Below are positions 5,630-11,233 of a stretch of 11,233 nt of DNA, in pieces; position 1 is the stretch's first letter; every line of letters starts with the position of its first letter. The notes below the pieces were generated by a model. That model saw only the letters and a program-made list of their open reading frames with translations, ran no database searches and was not told the DNA's origin. The translations under genes were made by a program, and so were the position numbers. The stretch is from Chloroflexota bacterium (GTDB taxonomy: Bacteria; Chloroflexota; Limnocylindria; P2-11E): contig VBGU01000066.1 in NCBI GenBank assembly GCA_005881085.1, forward strand, positions 1 to 11,233, in the 5' to 3' direction.

Positions 5630-6667
5630 TTACGGGAGGCGGTTGAACCAGAGTAGGGAGAATGCCCCGGCGAACACGGCAAGGATGGCGGCGGCGAGCG
5701 TGGCGTAGGCGGTGAGCTCGGTCTTCTCGTTTCGGACGACGAGCTGGGTCGTCAGGTTCTCGTAGACAGTGCGGAGGTCGGCTTCGGTGTTCGCGTTGAA
5801 GTACTGCGCGTCGGTGACCTCGGCGATCTTCTTCAGCGTCGTCTCGTCGAGCGCGGTGCGCACCGCGCGCCCTTGTAGCCGCACGATCGCGCCCTGCGCG
5901 CTCCCCACGCCGATGGTGTAGACGCGCACGCCGCGGCTGACCGCCTGATCGATGACGTCGAGGGGCGGCGGGAACTGGTTGTTCTGCCCATCGGACATGA
6001 GGACGATCGACGCGGAGGAGTGCTGGCCCACCAGGTACGCGGGCAAGGGAGTGGCGGTCGGACGAGGAGTGGCGCCCGGCTGCTGACCCTGCTGGAGGAT
6101 CGAGCTCGGTAGGTCCGCCTCGCTCCCCTGGGATTCCTCGATCGCGTCGAGCGACACGAGGATGGCGCGGCCGATCGCCGTGGCGCGCTGCGGACGGAGC
6201 CGGTTGATCGCGGCGAGGACCAGCGTTTTGTCGGTGGTCGGCGATTGCACGATCGACGCGTCTCCGGAGAAGGAGACAACACCGATCTTCACGCTCTCGC
6301 TCTGCTTATCCACGAACGCGCGCGCCGCGGCCTTCGCGGCTTCCATGCGGTTCGGTTTCATATCTTCGGCGAGCATCGATCCGGACACGTCGATGGCGAG
6401 GATGACCGTGCCCTCCTGGCTCGGAACCGCGACCACCGCTTGCGGGCGTGCCACCGCGATCGCCATGAAAGCCAGAGCGAAGATGAAGAGGACCGGCGGG
6501 ACATGGCGCCGCCAGCCCGGTCCTTTGCCGATGGCCTCGCGGACGAGCGAGAGGTTCGCGTACCGGAGCGCGTAGCGATTCCGCCTGCGCTGCGCGAGCA
6601 CGTAGAGCACGGCGAGTCCTGCGACGACCACGAGCAGCAACAGGGCGGTCGGCCAAATGAAGGTCAT
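5630..6667 (-). CDS. BatA-like membrane protein with von Willebrand factor A domain
   Basis: A 345-residue protein with the BatA layout: membrane segments near residues 5-25 and 57-75, a VWA domain at about 86-305, and a final membrane helix at about 322-342. The metal-ion-dependent adhesion site is complete: DVSGS (Asp93, Ser95, Ser97), Thr163 in RATAIG and Asp226 in LMSDGQ. The VWA domain therefore probably faces the outside and binds partners through a divalent cation. An insertion at about 178-212 carries a low-complexity QQGQQPGATPRPTATPLP loop, not typical of the domain. Its ATG overlaps the stop of the DUF58 gene by four bases (ATGA), and a GGGAG Shine-Dalgarno lies 7 nt upstream, inside that gene. 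It is the last gene of the MoxR-DUF58-VWA operon. No BatB, BatD or TPR partner follows. Confidence 0.92.
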   Translation of the reverse strand: MTFIWPTALLLLVVVAGLAVLYVLAQRRRNRYALRYANLSLVREAIGKGPGWRRHVPPVLFIFALAFMAIAVARPQAVVAVPSQEGTVILAIDVSGSMLAEDMKPNRMEAAKAAARAFVDKQSESVKIGVVSFSGDASIVQSPTTDKTLVLAAINRLRPQRATAIGRAILVSLDAIEESQGSEADLPSSILQQGQQPGATPRPTATPLPAYLVGQHSSASIVLMSDGQNNQFPPPLDVIDQAVSRGVRVYTIGVGSAQGAIVRLQGRAVRTALDETTLKKIAEVTDAQYFNANTEADLRTVYENLTTQLVVRNEKTELTAYATLAAAILAVFAGAFSLLWFNRLP

Positions 6668-7578
6668 GCGGATGCTCCCATCGCAGCGCGCCGTCCAGCG
6701 CGCTGCTTACGCGCGTACGCGAACTTGACGATAGCGCGGACCAGGTCCTCGTCCGTGCGCAGTACGAGCGCGTCTACGCCGGCGCGCGTAAAGGTCGCGC
6801 TGAGCTGATCCTCGCGGCGCCGCGCGGCGGCCGCGAACCGCTCGCGGAAACGCGGATCGCCGGTGTTCACGCGGAGCTGCTCGCCGGTCTCGCTGTCCGT
6901 GAGGATCACCGTTCCGATATCGGGGAGCTCGTCCTCGCGCGGGTCGGCCAGGCGAACGGCAAGCGCCTCGTGCCGTCGCGCGATGCGCTCCAAGCGCTCT
7001 TCCCAACCGGCCGTCGAGAAAAAATCGGAGACGACGAAGACCAGCGATCGTCGCTTGAGTCCGCGCATCGCTGAGTCGAGAAGGTCGCTGAGTGAGGTGA
7101 GCGGCGCGCTCTCGAGGCGCGGACGCTTCTCCAGCTCGTTCAGGATCCGAAGAACCTGGACGCGGCCGCCGCGCGCCGGAATTGAGCGCTCGACGCGAGA
7201 TCCATAGAGCGTGGCGCCGACGCGGTTGCCGCGGCGCGTCAGAAGACGCGCGAGCAGCGCGGTGAAGTCGATGAGTAGATCTCGTTTCCTGCGGTCGACG
7301 GTGCCGAAATCGACGGATGGCGAGAGATCGAGCAGAAAGTGCGCGTTGATCTCGCGATCCTCGAGGTACTCGCGCACATACGGCGTGTCGAGCCGTGCGG
7401 TCACGTTCCAATCGATGTGCCGGACATCGTCCCCGAACGCGTACTCGCGGATGTCCGCGAGATCGAGGCCCTGCCCCTTGAAGATCGTTCGGTAGTCGCC
7501 CTGGAGCAGACCGTCCAGCCGGCGCATGACGGTCCACTCGAGCCGCTGCAGGCGGCGTTCAGGCGCGGAGGGCGACAT
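6664..7578 (-). CDS. DUF58 domain protein of the MoxR/Bat cluster
   Basis: A 304-residue cytoplasmic-looking protein with the DUF58 hallmark GQGLDLADIREYAFGDDVRHIDWNVTAR (35-62), split here across its two conserved parts. A degenerate VWA-like core follows: FLLDLSPSVDFG (81-92) retains a DxSxS pattern (Asp84, Ser86, Ser88), and VFVVSDFF marks a later strand. DUF58 proteins are almost always encoded between a MoxR ATPase and VWA membrane proteins and are thought to be adaptors in that system. The exact reaction is not known. The ATG at 7578 lies inside the end of the MoxR gene (20-nt overlap), preceded by CAGGGAC, and the stop TGA overlaps the next ATG, so all three genes are translationally linked. 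It lacks the membrane segments some DUF58 proteins have at the N-terminus, i.e. it is the short form. Confidence 0.94.
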   Translation of the reverse strand: MSPSAPERRLQRLEWTVMRRLDGLLQGDYRTIFKGQGLDLADIREYAFGDDVRHIDWNVTARLDTPYVREYLEDREINAHFLLDLSPSVDFGTVDRRKRDLLIDFTALLARLLTRRGNRVGATLYGSRVERSIPARGGRVQVLRILNELEKRPRLESAPLTSLSDLLDSAMRGLKRRSLVFVVSDFFSTAGWEERLERIARRHEALAVRLADPREDELPDIGTVILTDSETGEQLRVNTGDPRFRERFAAAARRREDQLSATFTRAGVDALVLRTDEDLVRAIVKFAYARKQRAGRRAAMGASA

Positions 7579-8560
7579 GTCCCTGCAGTGGTTCGGTCGG
7601 CACCGGGATACGCGCGACCACGCGCTTCACGACGTCGTCGGCGGTCACATCCTCGGAGAGAGCTTCGAACGAGAGGACGATGCGGTGACGCAGGACGTCG
7701 AGCGTGAGGTCCTGGATGTCCTGCCCGGTGACATAGCGGCGGCCGCGAAGATAGGCGAGGGCGCGACCGGCGAGGACGAGGTTGATCGATGCGCGCGGGC
7801 TCGCGCCGTAGGTGATGTACTTCGCCACGTCGCCGATGCCGTACTCGGTGGGGTTGCGCGTTGCCGACGCGAGCCGCACGACGTACTCCATGAGCGTCGG
7901 ATCGACGAAGACCTCATCGACTTCGTGCTGGAGCTGAACCAGGCGCTCGGTGGTCATGACCGGGACGACCGGCGACATACGTCCTGTGACCCGTTCGACG
8001 ACGACGAATTCGTCCATCTCGTTGGGATAGCCGACGAGGACCTTCAACATGAAGCGGTCGACTTGCGCCTCCGGGAGGGCGTACGTCCCCTCGGTCTCGA
8101 TCGGGTTCTGGGTGGCCATGACGAGGAACGGGTCAGGGACCTTGTGCGTCTCACGGCCGATCGTCACCTGGTGCTCCTGCATGACCTCGAGGAGCGCGCT
8201 CTGGACCTTCGCCGGGGCGCGGTTGATCTCGTCAGCCAGAAGGAGGTTCGTGAACACCGGGCCCAATGAGGTCTGAAAATCCCCGGCGCGCTGGTTGTAG
8301 ATGCGCGTCCCCACGAGGTCGGCCGGCACGAGGTCGGGGGTGAACTGGATGCGCTTGAAGTCGCCGGTGATGGCTTGAGCGACGGTCTTGACGGAGAGGG
8401 TCTTCGCGAGGCCCGGGACGCCCTCGACGAGGAGGTGGCCGCGCGCCAGAAGGCCGACCATGAGCCGCTCGATCAGGTGGTCCTGCCCGACGATCACCTT
8501 TTTGATCTCGAAGAGAAGCCTGCCGGTGTCCGGCGGCACCGCTGCTTGTGTCTCTGCCAT
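7559..8560 (-). CDS. MoxR-family AAA+ ATPase
   Basis: A 333-residue AAA+ ATPase of the MoxR branch. Walker A is GVPGLAKT (47-54), Walker B LLLADE (106-111), sensor 1 ATQNP (149-153), the Arg-finger region PEAQVDRF (163-170) and sensor 2 GASPRAS in the C-terminal lid. MoxR proteins act as chaperones that remodel or activate VWA-domain partners, and the partners here are presumably the DUF58 and BatA-like proteins encoded immediately downstream. The length is normal. The start at 8560 is supported by a good Shine-Dalgarno on the minus strand (AGGAGTGAAGGACTG before the ATG). The S1C protease gene ends only 15 nt upstream, and the 3' end overlaps the DUF58 gene by 20 nt, so the gene sits in the middle of one operon. 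Confidence 0.96.
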   Translation of the reverse strand: MAETQAAVPPDTGRLLFEIKKVIVGQDHLIERLMVGLLARGHLLVEGVPGLAKTLSVKTVAQAITGDFKRIQFTPDLVPADLVGTRIYNQRAGDFQTSLGPVFTNLLLADEINRAPAKVQSALLEVMQEHQVTIGRETHKVPDPFLVMATQNPIETEGTYALPEAQVDRFMLKVLVGYPNEMDEFVVVERVTGRMSPVVPVMTTERLVQLQHEVDEVFVDPTLMEYVVRLASATRNPTEYGIGDVAKYITYGASPRASINLVLAGRALAYLRGRRYVTGQDIQDLTLDVLRHRIVLSFEALSEDVTADDVVKRVVARIPVPTEPLQGHVALRA

Positions 8561-8575
8561 CAGTCCTTCACTCCT

Positions 8576-9412
8576 CTAGTCCGGCGGCACGCCGAGCGCG
8601 CCTGCCGCTGTATCGATGGTCACCGCGAACCCCACGCCGCTGAACGCAGGTTGTCCCGTCGGATTCACGAGCCCCGTCACGATCCCGACGACTTCACCGT
8701 CCCTATTCACCAGTGGCCCTCCCGAGGACCCAGGGTTCACGGCTGCGTCGAATTGGATGAGGCCGGTCAGGGTGCGACCCTGGTTCGGCGCCTGAATCGA
8801 GCGATCGAGACCGCTGATCACGCCGGTCGATAGCGATCGCGTCAGCGCGAAGGGATTTCCGACAACGATGGCGTCATCACCGATCTTCAGGGCCGACGGA
8901 TTTCCGAGGGTGGCGGGCTGAAGCTGCGCGGGAGTATTCGCGGGCCGGAGCGCGGCGATGTCGCTCTCCGCGACCTCCGAAATGATCACCGCTGAGGACT
9001 CGGTGCCGTCTGCGAATACGACCGTGAGGCGTTGGGCGTTCTGAACGACGTGAAGCGCGGTCAGGATGTCGCCTGCATCGTCAATGACCACACCGGACCC
9101 CGAATCGGCGAGCGTCCCGTCCGCGCGCTGCGCTTTGATTTGGACCACAGACGGAGCGACCTTCGCGTAGACCTCGCTCATGGCGGGCGTCGGTGTCGCC
9201 GACGGCTGCACGTCTTCGGGCCGGGGAGCCGGAGCCATCGAGATGGCGACGAGTAGCGCGGGGCCCGCGAGTGCAGCGGTCCAGGGAAGCGCGCGGCGGA
9301 GCGTTGTCCGGATGGGGGCCCTTTGCGGCGGCGGCTGGGCGCCCGGGTCGGGGGCCACGTCGTGATGGCCGCGCAGGAACGAGCCGTAAGGCCGATCCGC
9401 TTTGGTGGGCAC
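8576..9412 (-). CDS. Membrane-anchored S1C (HtrA/Deg-like) serine protease lacking a PDZ domain
   Basis: A 278-residue trypsin-fold protease. A Pro-rich cytoplasmic N-terminus (1-40) leads into one membrane anchor (about 42-60), a short Pro/Thr linker (PSATPTP) and the protease domain. The triad is visible: His121 in TALHV, Asp151 in ESDIAAL, and Ser230 in NPGSSGGPL. The protein stops right after the protease barrel (VGFAVTIDTAAGALGVPPD), so the PDZ domain of DegP/HtrA is missing, as in several actinobacterial and Chloroflexota secreted Deg-like enzymes. It would act on the outer face of the membrane. The start is a GTG at 9412; no Shine-Dalgarno is seen, but TACACT (9430-9425) is a plausible -10. 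As the first gene of the operon with MoxR, it may process or police the VWA membrane complex (inference). Confidence 0.9.
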   Translation of the reverse strand: MPTKADRPYGSFLRGHHDVAPDPGAQPPPQRAPIRTTLRRALPWTAALAGPALLVAISMAPAPRPEDVQPSATPTPAMSEVYAKVAPSVVQIKAQRADGTLADSGSGVVIDDAGDILTALHVVQNAQRLTVVFADGTESSAVIISEVAESDIAALRPANTPAQLQPATLGNPSALKIGDDAIVVGNPFALTRSLSTGVISGLDRSIQAPNQGRTLTGLIQFDAAVNPGSSGGPLVNRDGEVVGIVTGLVNPTGQPAFSGVGFAVTIDTAAGALGVPPD

Positions 9413-9434
9413 GAGGACTGGTCGAGTGTAGGCA

Positions 9435-9447
9435 CGCGACTTTCGCG
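9435..9447. promoter_or_regulatory. Inverted repeat CGCGA-CTT-TCGCG in the divergent promoter region
   Basis: Perfect 5-bp arms around a 3-nt centre lie just upstream of the TACACT (9430-9425) that may be the -10 of the protease/MoxR operon. The position suits an operator; no regulator can be named. Confidence 0.3.
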
Positions 9448-9478
9448 GACGGGTATGGGTTGAGTAAGAACGCGCCGT

Positions 9479-9521
9479 TTGGGGCCGTGAGAACAGGTGT
9501 TCTATAGTGGATTGAAGGGAG
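9479..9521 (+). promoter_or_regulatory. Promoter and ribosome binding site of the radical SAM gene
   Basis: The -10 TATAGT (9503-9508) is close to consensus. A weak -35, TTGGGG (9479-9484), lies 18 nt upstream. Purine-rich GAAGGGAG (9514-9521) is a Shine-Dalgarno at suitable distance before the ATG at 9526. The weak -35 and the overlap with the LexA box fit a repressed, damage-inducible promoter. Confidence 0.6.
9490..9503. promoter_or_regulatory. LexA (SOS) box, AGAACAGGTGTTCT
   Basis: The 12-mer GAACAGGTGTTC (9491-9502) is a perfect match to GAACRNRYGTTC, the LexA/DinR box consensus of Bacillus, mycobacteria and relatives. The dyad extends one base pair on each side (A...T). The last base is also the first base of the TATAGT -10 box of the radical SAM gene, an ideal place for repression. 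A 5-bp arm with 2-bp centre would arise by chance only rarely in a window this size, and its placement at a promoter adds weight. Confidence 0.8.
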
Positions 9522-9525
9522 CTCG

Positions 9526-10416
9526 ATGGGCTCGGTCACCTACCGCGAAGTCGAAGTGAAGAGCGCGCTCAACACTGTGAAAGGCATGCCATTCGATTGG
9601 AGCCTCAATCCATGGTCGGGCTGCGCCCACAAGTGTGTCTACTGTTTTGCGAGGGCTTATCACGCGCGTTATCGCGAGAAAAATGTCGGCAGCGACTTCG
9701 ATAGCAACGTCGAAGTACGCGTGAACATCGCCGACGTCCTGCGCAAGGAACTGCATCGTCGGCGCGATGGTTCTCTCGCGATCGGTACCGCGACCGATCC
9801 GTATCAACCGATCGAGGGCAAATACCAGCTGACGCGACGGTGTCTCGAAGCACTCGTCGACTACCCGATGCCAACGAGCATCGTCACGAAGGGCCCGCTC
9901 GTCGTGCGCGACATCGACGTTCTCAAGAAGCTCGACGAGAAGACCGACCTCACCGTGTACTTCAGCGTCCCGTGCGTCGACGAGGAAATCGTGCGTAAGA
10001 CCGATCCCGGCACCGCGCCACGCTTGCGGGCGCTTCGCATGCTGCGTGAGGCGGGCATGGACGCGGCTGTGCTGTGCATGCCGGTGTTACCGGGAATCAG
10101 CGACAGCGAAGAATCGCTCGACGAGGCGGCGCGTGCCGCAAGCGAGGCTGGCGCAACGGCTTTCCGCCATCGCCCGCTCAAGATCGACGTAGAGATCCAG
10201 CAGTACTACTACGACTTCCTCGAGACGGAGTTCCCTGTCGTCGTTCCTCGCTACGCCGCGCTGTACCAGGGCGGCGTGCATCCGGCGAAGAACTACGAAC
10301 GAGAGCTCGAAGAGCGTGTGCGACGCGTGCGCGCCCGCTACGAATTTTGCGAGCGGCCCGCGCGACCGGCGCGTCCGCCCGAGCCCGAGACCGTTCAGCT
10401 GCAGCTGGCTATCTAG
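9526..10416 (+). CDS. Rv2578c-family (SplB-related) radical SAM protein, probably SOS-induced
   Basis: A 296-residue radical SAM enzyme. The [4Fe-4S] cluster motif is CAHKCVYC (Cys33, Cys37, Cys40), within the family-typical NPWSGCAHKCVYCFAR; a second hallmark is GTATDPYQPIEGKYQLTR (87-104). These define the group related to spore photoproduct lyase (SplB) that includes mycobacterial Rv2578c. SplB itself repairs a thymine-dimer photoproduct in spore DNA. The reaction of the Rv2578c group is not established, so repair of damaged nucleobases or another radical chemistry are both open. Cys148 (FSVPCVDEE), Cys182 and Cys273 are candidate extra reactive cysteines. The C-terminus is a charged helix followed by a Pro-rich tail. 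The LexA box at its promoter favours a DNA-damage role. The four-cysteine protein gene starts 42 nt downstream and may share its transcript. Confidence 0.93.
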   Translation: MGSVTYREVEVKSALNTVKGMPFDWSLNPWSGCAHKCVYCFARAYHARYREKNVGSDFDSNVEVRVNIADVLRKELHRRRDGSLAIGTATDPYQPIEGKYQLTRRCLEALVDYPMPTSIVTKGPLVVRDIDVLKKLDEKTDLTVYFSVPCVDEEIVRKTDPGTAPRLRALRMLREAGMDAAVLCMPVLPGISDSEESLDEAARAASEAGATAFRHRPLKIDVEIQQYYYDFLETEFPVVVPRYAALYQGGVHPAKNYERELEERVRRVRARYEFCERPARPARPPEPETVQLQLAI

Positions 10417-10458
10417 CGGCCGCAACCTCCTCCGGACTTCGTCACACCTCTGTTACGC

Positions 10459-10809
10459 GTGGCCATTCCGCAGCGCGAACGACGCCAGCGGGGAGGCACG
10501 AGAAGTGCGTATTCCGCGAGCGTGAGCTGGATCGATCAACTGATCCGTCATCTCGAGCAGGTGACGTGCAGCGGGTGCGGCGAGTACTACCGCGGTGGTG
10601 ACATCGCGGCGGTCGTGACCGAGCCTTCGCGTCTCATCGTCAGGCTTCGCTGCCGTTCGTGCGGCCAGGATGGCATCGCGATCCTCGACTTCGGCGCGAC
10701 CCCGGCGGGCGTCGAACCGATCACCGCCGACGAGGTGCTCGACTGCCACGACCTCCTCGCCCGCGCTGCGCGTCCTCCCAGAGAGCTCTTCCCCGCGCTC
10801 GCGGCCTAG
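10459..10809 (+). CDS. Small four-cysteine (zinc-ribbon-like) protein of unknown function
   Basis: 116 residues from a GTG at 10459. Two CxxC knuckles, CSGC (37-40) and CRSC (65-68), are 24 residues apart and separated by predicted beta strands (IAAVVTEPSRLIVRLRC), as in a zinc ribbon. The C-terminal half holds PITADEVLDCHDLLARAARPPRELF, which looks like a short helical tail. I do not recognise a named family. The first 21 residues are basic and irregular, and a second GTG at 10522 (before SWIDQLIRHLEQ) would give a 95-residue protein; neither start has a good Shine-Dalgarno. The 42-nt gap after the radical SAM gene and the lack of an obvious promoter suggest co-transcription and therefore possible SOS induction. 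A zinc ribbon could bind nucleic acid or a protein partner, but nothing in the sequence settles this. Confidence 0.72.
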   Translation: MAIPQRERRQRGGTRSAYSASVSWIDQLIRHLEQVTCSGCGEYYRGGDIAAVVTEPSRLIVRLRCRSCGQDGIAILDFGATPAGVEPITADEVLDCHDLLARAARPPRELFPALAA

Positions 10810-11000
10810 CGCCCTCAGGCGGCGCGCCTCGCGCCCTGTCTCGTAGCGCGCGTGAACATCGCGGCCACCGCGGCTTCATGTGGAGACGCGATGACCCGTG
10901 CGCGCCTTTTCGGGGCGGCGAAGCGCGGCCCGGCAGATCCGGCAGCTCACTCTTTCGACCGGGCAGCATGCAAGCGAGCGACCCAGGCTGCACCGCGCTA

Positions 11001-11029
11001 TTGACTTCGTTACCCCCCGTGACAAAACT
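11001..11029 (+). promoter_or_regulatory. Sigma-70-like promoter for the gene at the right edge
   Basis: TTGACT (11001-11006), one base from the -35 consensus, is followed after exactly 17 nt by AAAACT (11024-11029), a 3/6 match to the -10. This AT-rich island stands out in the GC-rich gap 10810-11057, which otherwise holds no gene I can support. The start codon lies 28 nt beyond the -10. Confidence 0.5.
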
Positions 11030-11044
11030 CTTCGCCGTAGCTCT

Positions 11045-11233
11045 GGGGAGGGCTCGTATGTCGACAATCGTCCACTACGAATGCCGCAATCTCGATCATC
11101 TTCGTGCCGGCTCGCGGCGGGGGGAAGGCGGCCTCGTGATCCATCACGGCACGGTCGGATATTGCGATGGCCTGCACGTCGATGGAGCTCACCGCTGGGT
11201 CGCGACCGGCGGGGTGCCGATCGAAGTCCTTGT
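11045..11233 (+). CDS. 5' part of an unrecognised small protein, cut off by the window edge (coding from 11058)
   Basis: An ATG at 11058 is preceded by GGGGAGGG (11045-11052), the best Shine-Dalgarno in the window, and by a plausible promoter. The frame stays open for 58 full codons to the edge: MSTIVHYECRNLDHLRAGS..., then GEGGLVIHHGTVGYCDGLHVDGAHRWVATGGVPIEVL. The pattern is that of a compact beta-rich soluble domain, with two cysteines (9 and 36) and several His/Asp that could bind a metal. There is no signal peptide. I recognise no family and offer no function. Coordinates here include the ribosome binding site. Confidence 0.62.

Noticed and set aside
10817..10829. AGGCG-GCG-CGCCT hairpin after the four-cysteine protein gene
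   Set aside because: Only 5 bp and no T-run; not enough to call a terminator.
10810..11000. Search for a tRNA or small RNA in the longest gap
   Set aside because: No cloverleaf, no TTCRANNC arm and no stable hairpin with a T-run; nothing supportable.
10876..11067. Minus-strand 63-codon frame ending in CRICRAALRRPEKARTGH
   Set aside because: The CxxC recalls small zinc-binding domains, but the frame covers the promoter of the right-edge gene, lacks a ribosome site and the rest is not protein-like.

Overview
The window is a high-GC, densely coding bacterial chromosome segment, ordinary in codon texture throughout. The organism is most likely a member of the Chloroflexota or a nearby terrestrial lineage. 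That is an inference from the cut-off first gene (an Ig-like module of the 'PGTYRLYVRPLIEG...W.ED.GVFWQV' type joined to an HExxH peptidase, a combination I associate with Chloroflexota), the secreted FecR-domain protein with a Pro/Thr-rich tail, and the Rv2578c-type radical SAM gene shared with actinobacteria. No rRNA, tRNA, CRISPR array, insertion sequence or phage gene was seen.

Layout, left to right. (1) 3-902, plus strand: 3' part of a secreted-type zinc metallopeptidase. (2) 937-1389, plus: a Bcp/PrxQ peroxiredoxin, converging on and overlapping a PIG-L/LmbE deacetylase on the minus strand (1298-2122). (3) 2359-4514, plus: galactokinase and a GH27 alpha-galactosidase, joined by a one-base stop/start overlap. 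This is a small module that would release galactose from alpha-galactosides and phosphorylate it. (4) 4593-5459, plus: a FecR-domain secreted protein preceded by a cluster of overlapping, mutually exclusive inverted repeats. (5) 9412 down to 5630, minus: a tightly packed operon of membrane-anchored S1C (HtrA-like) protease, MoxR AAA ATPase, DUF58 protein and BatA-like von Willebrand A membrane protein. (6) 9526-10416, plus: an SplB-related Rv2578c-family radical SAM protein, followed by a small four-cysteine protein (10459-10809). (7) 11058 to the edge: the start of an unrecognised small protein with a strong ribosome binding site and a plausible promoter.

The most informative signal is regulatory. 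A perfect GAAC-N4-GTTC palindrome (GAACAGGTGTTC, 9491-9502) abuts the TATAGT -10 box of the radical SAM gene. It fits the Gram-positive/mycobacterial LexA (SOS) box consensus, so this SplB-like enzyme is probably DNA-damage inducible and may be a repair enzyme. Two other signals deserve a look. One is an imperfect ~50-nt inverted repeat (2274-2325 and 5459-5508, with an exact 17-mer core) that brackets the galactokinase/alpha-galactosidase/FecR block. The other is the alternative hairpin cluster at 4539-4572. Several genes (peroxiredoxin, deacetylase, galactokinase) lack a well-spaced Shine-Dalgarno and instead carry a -10-like hexamer 6-9 nt before the start, which suggests leaderless transcripts.
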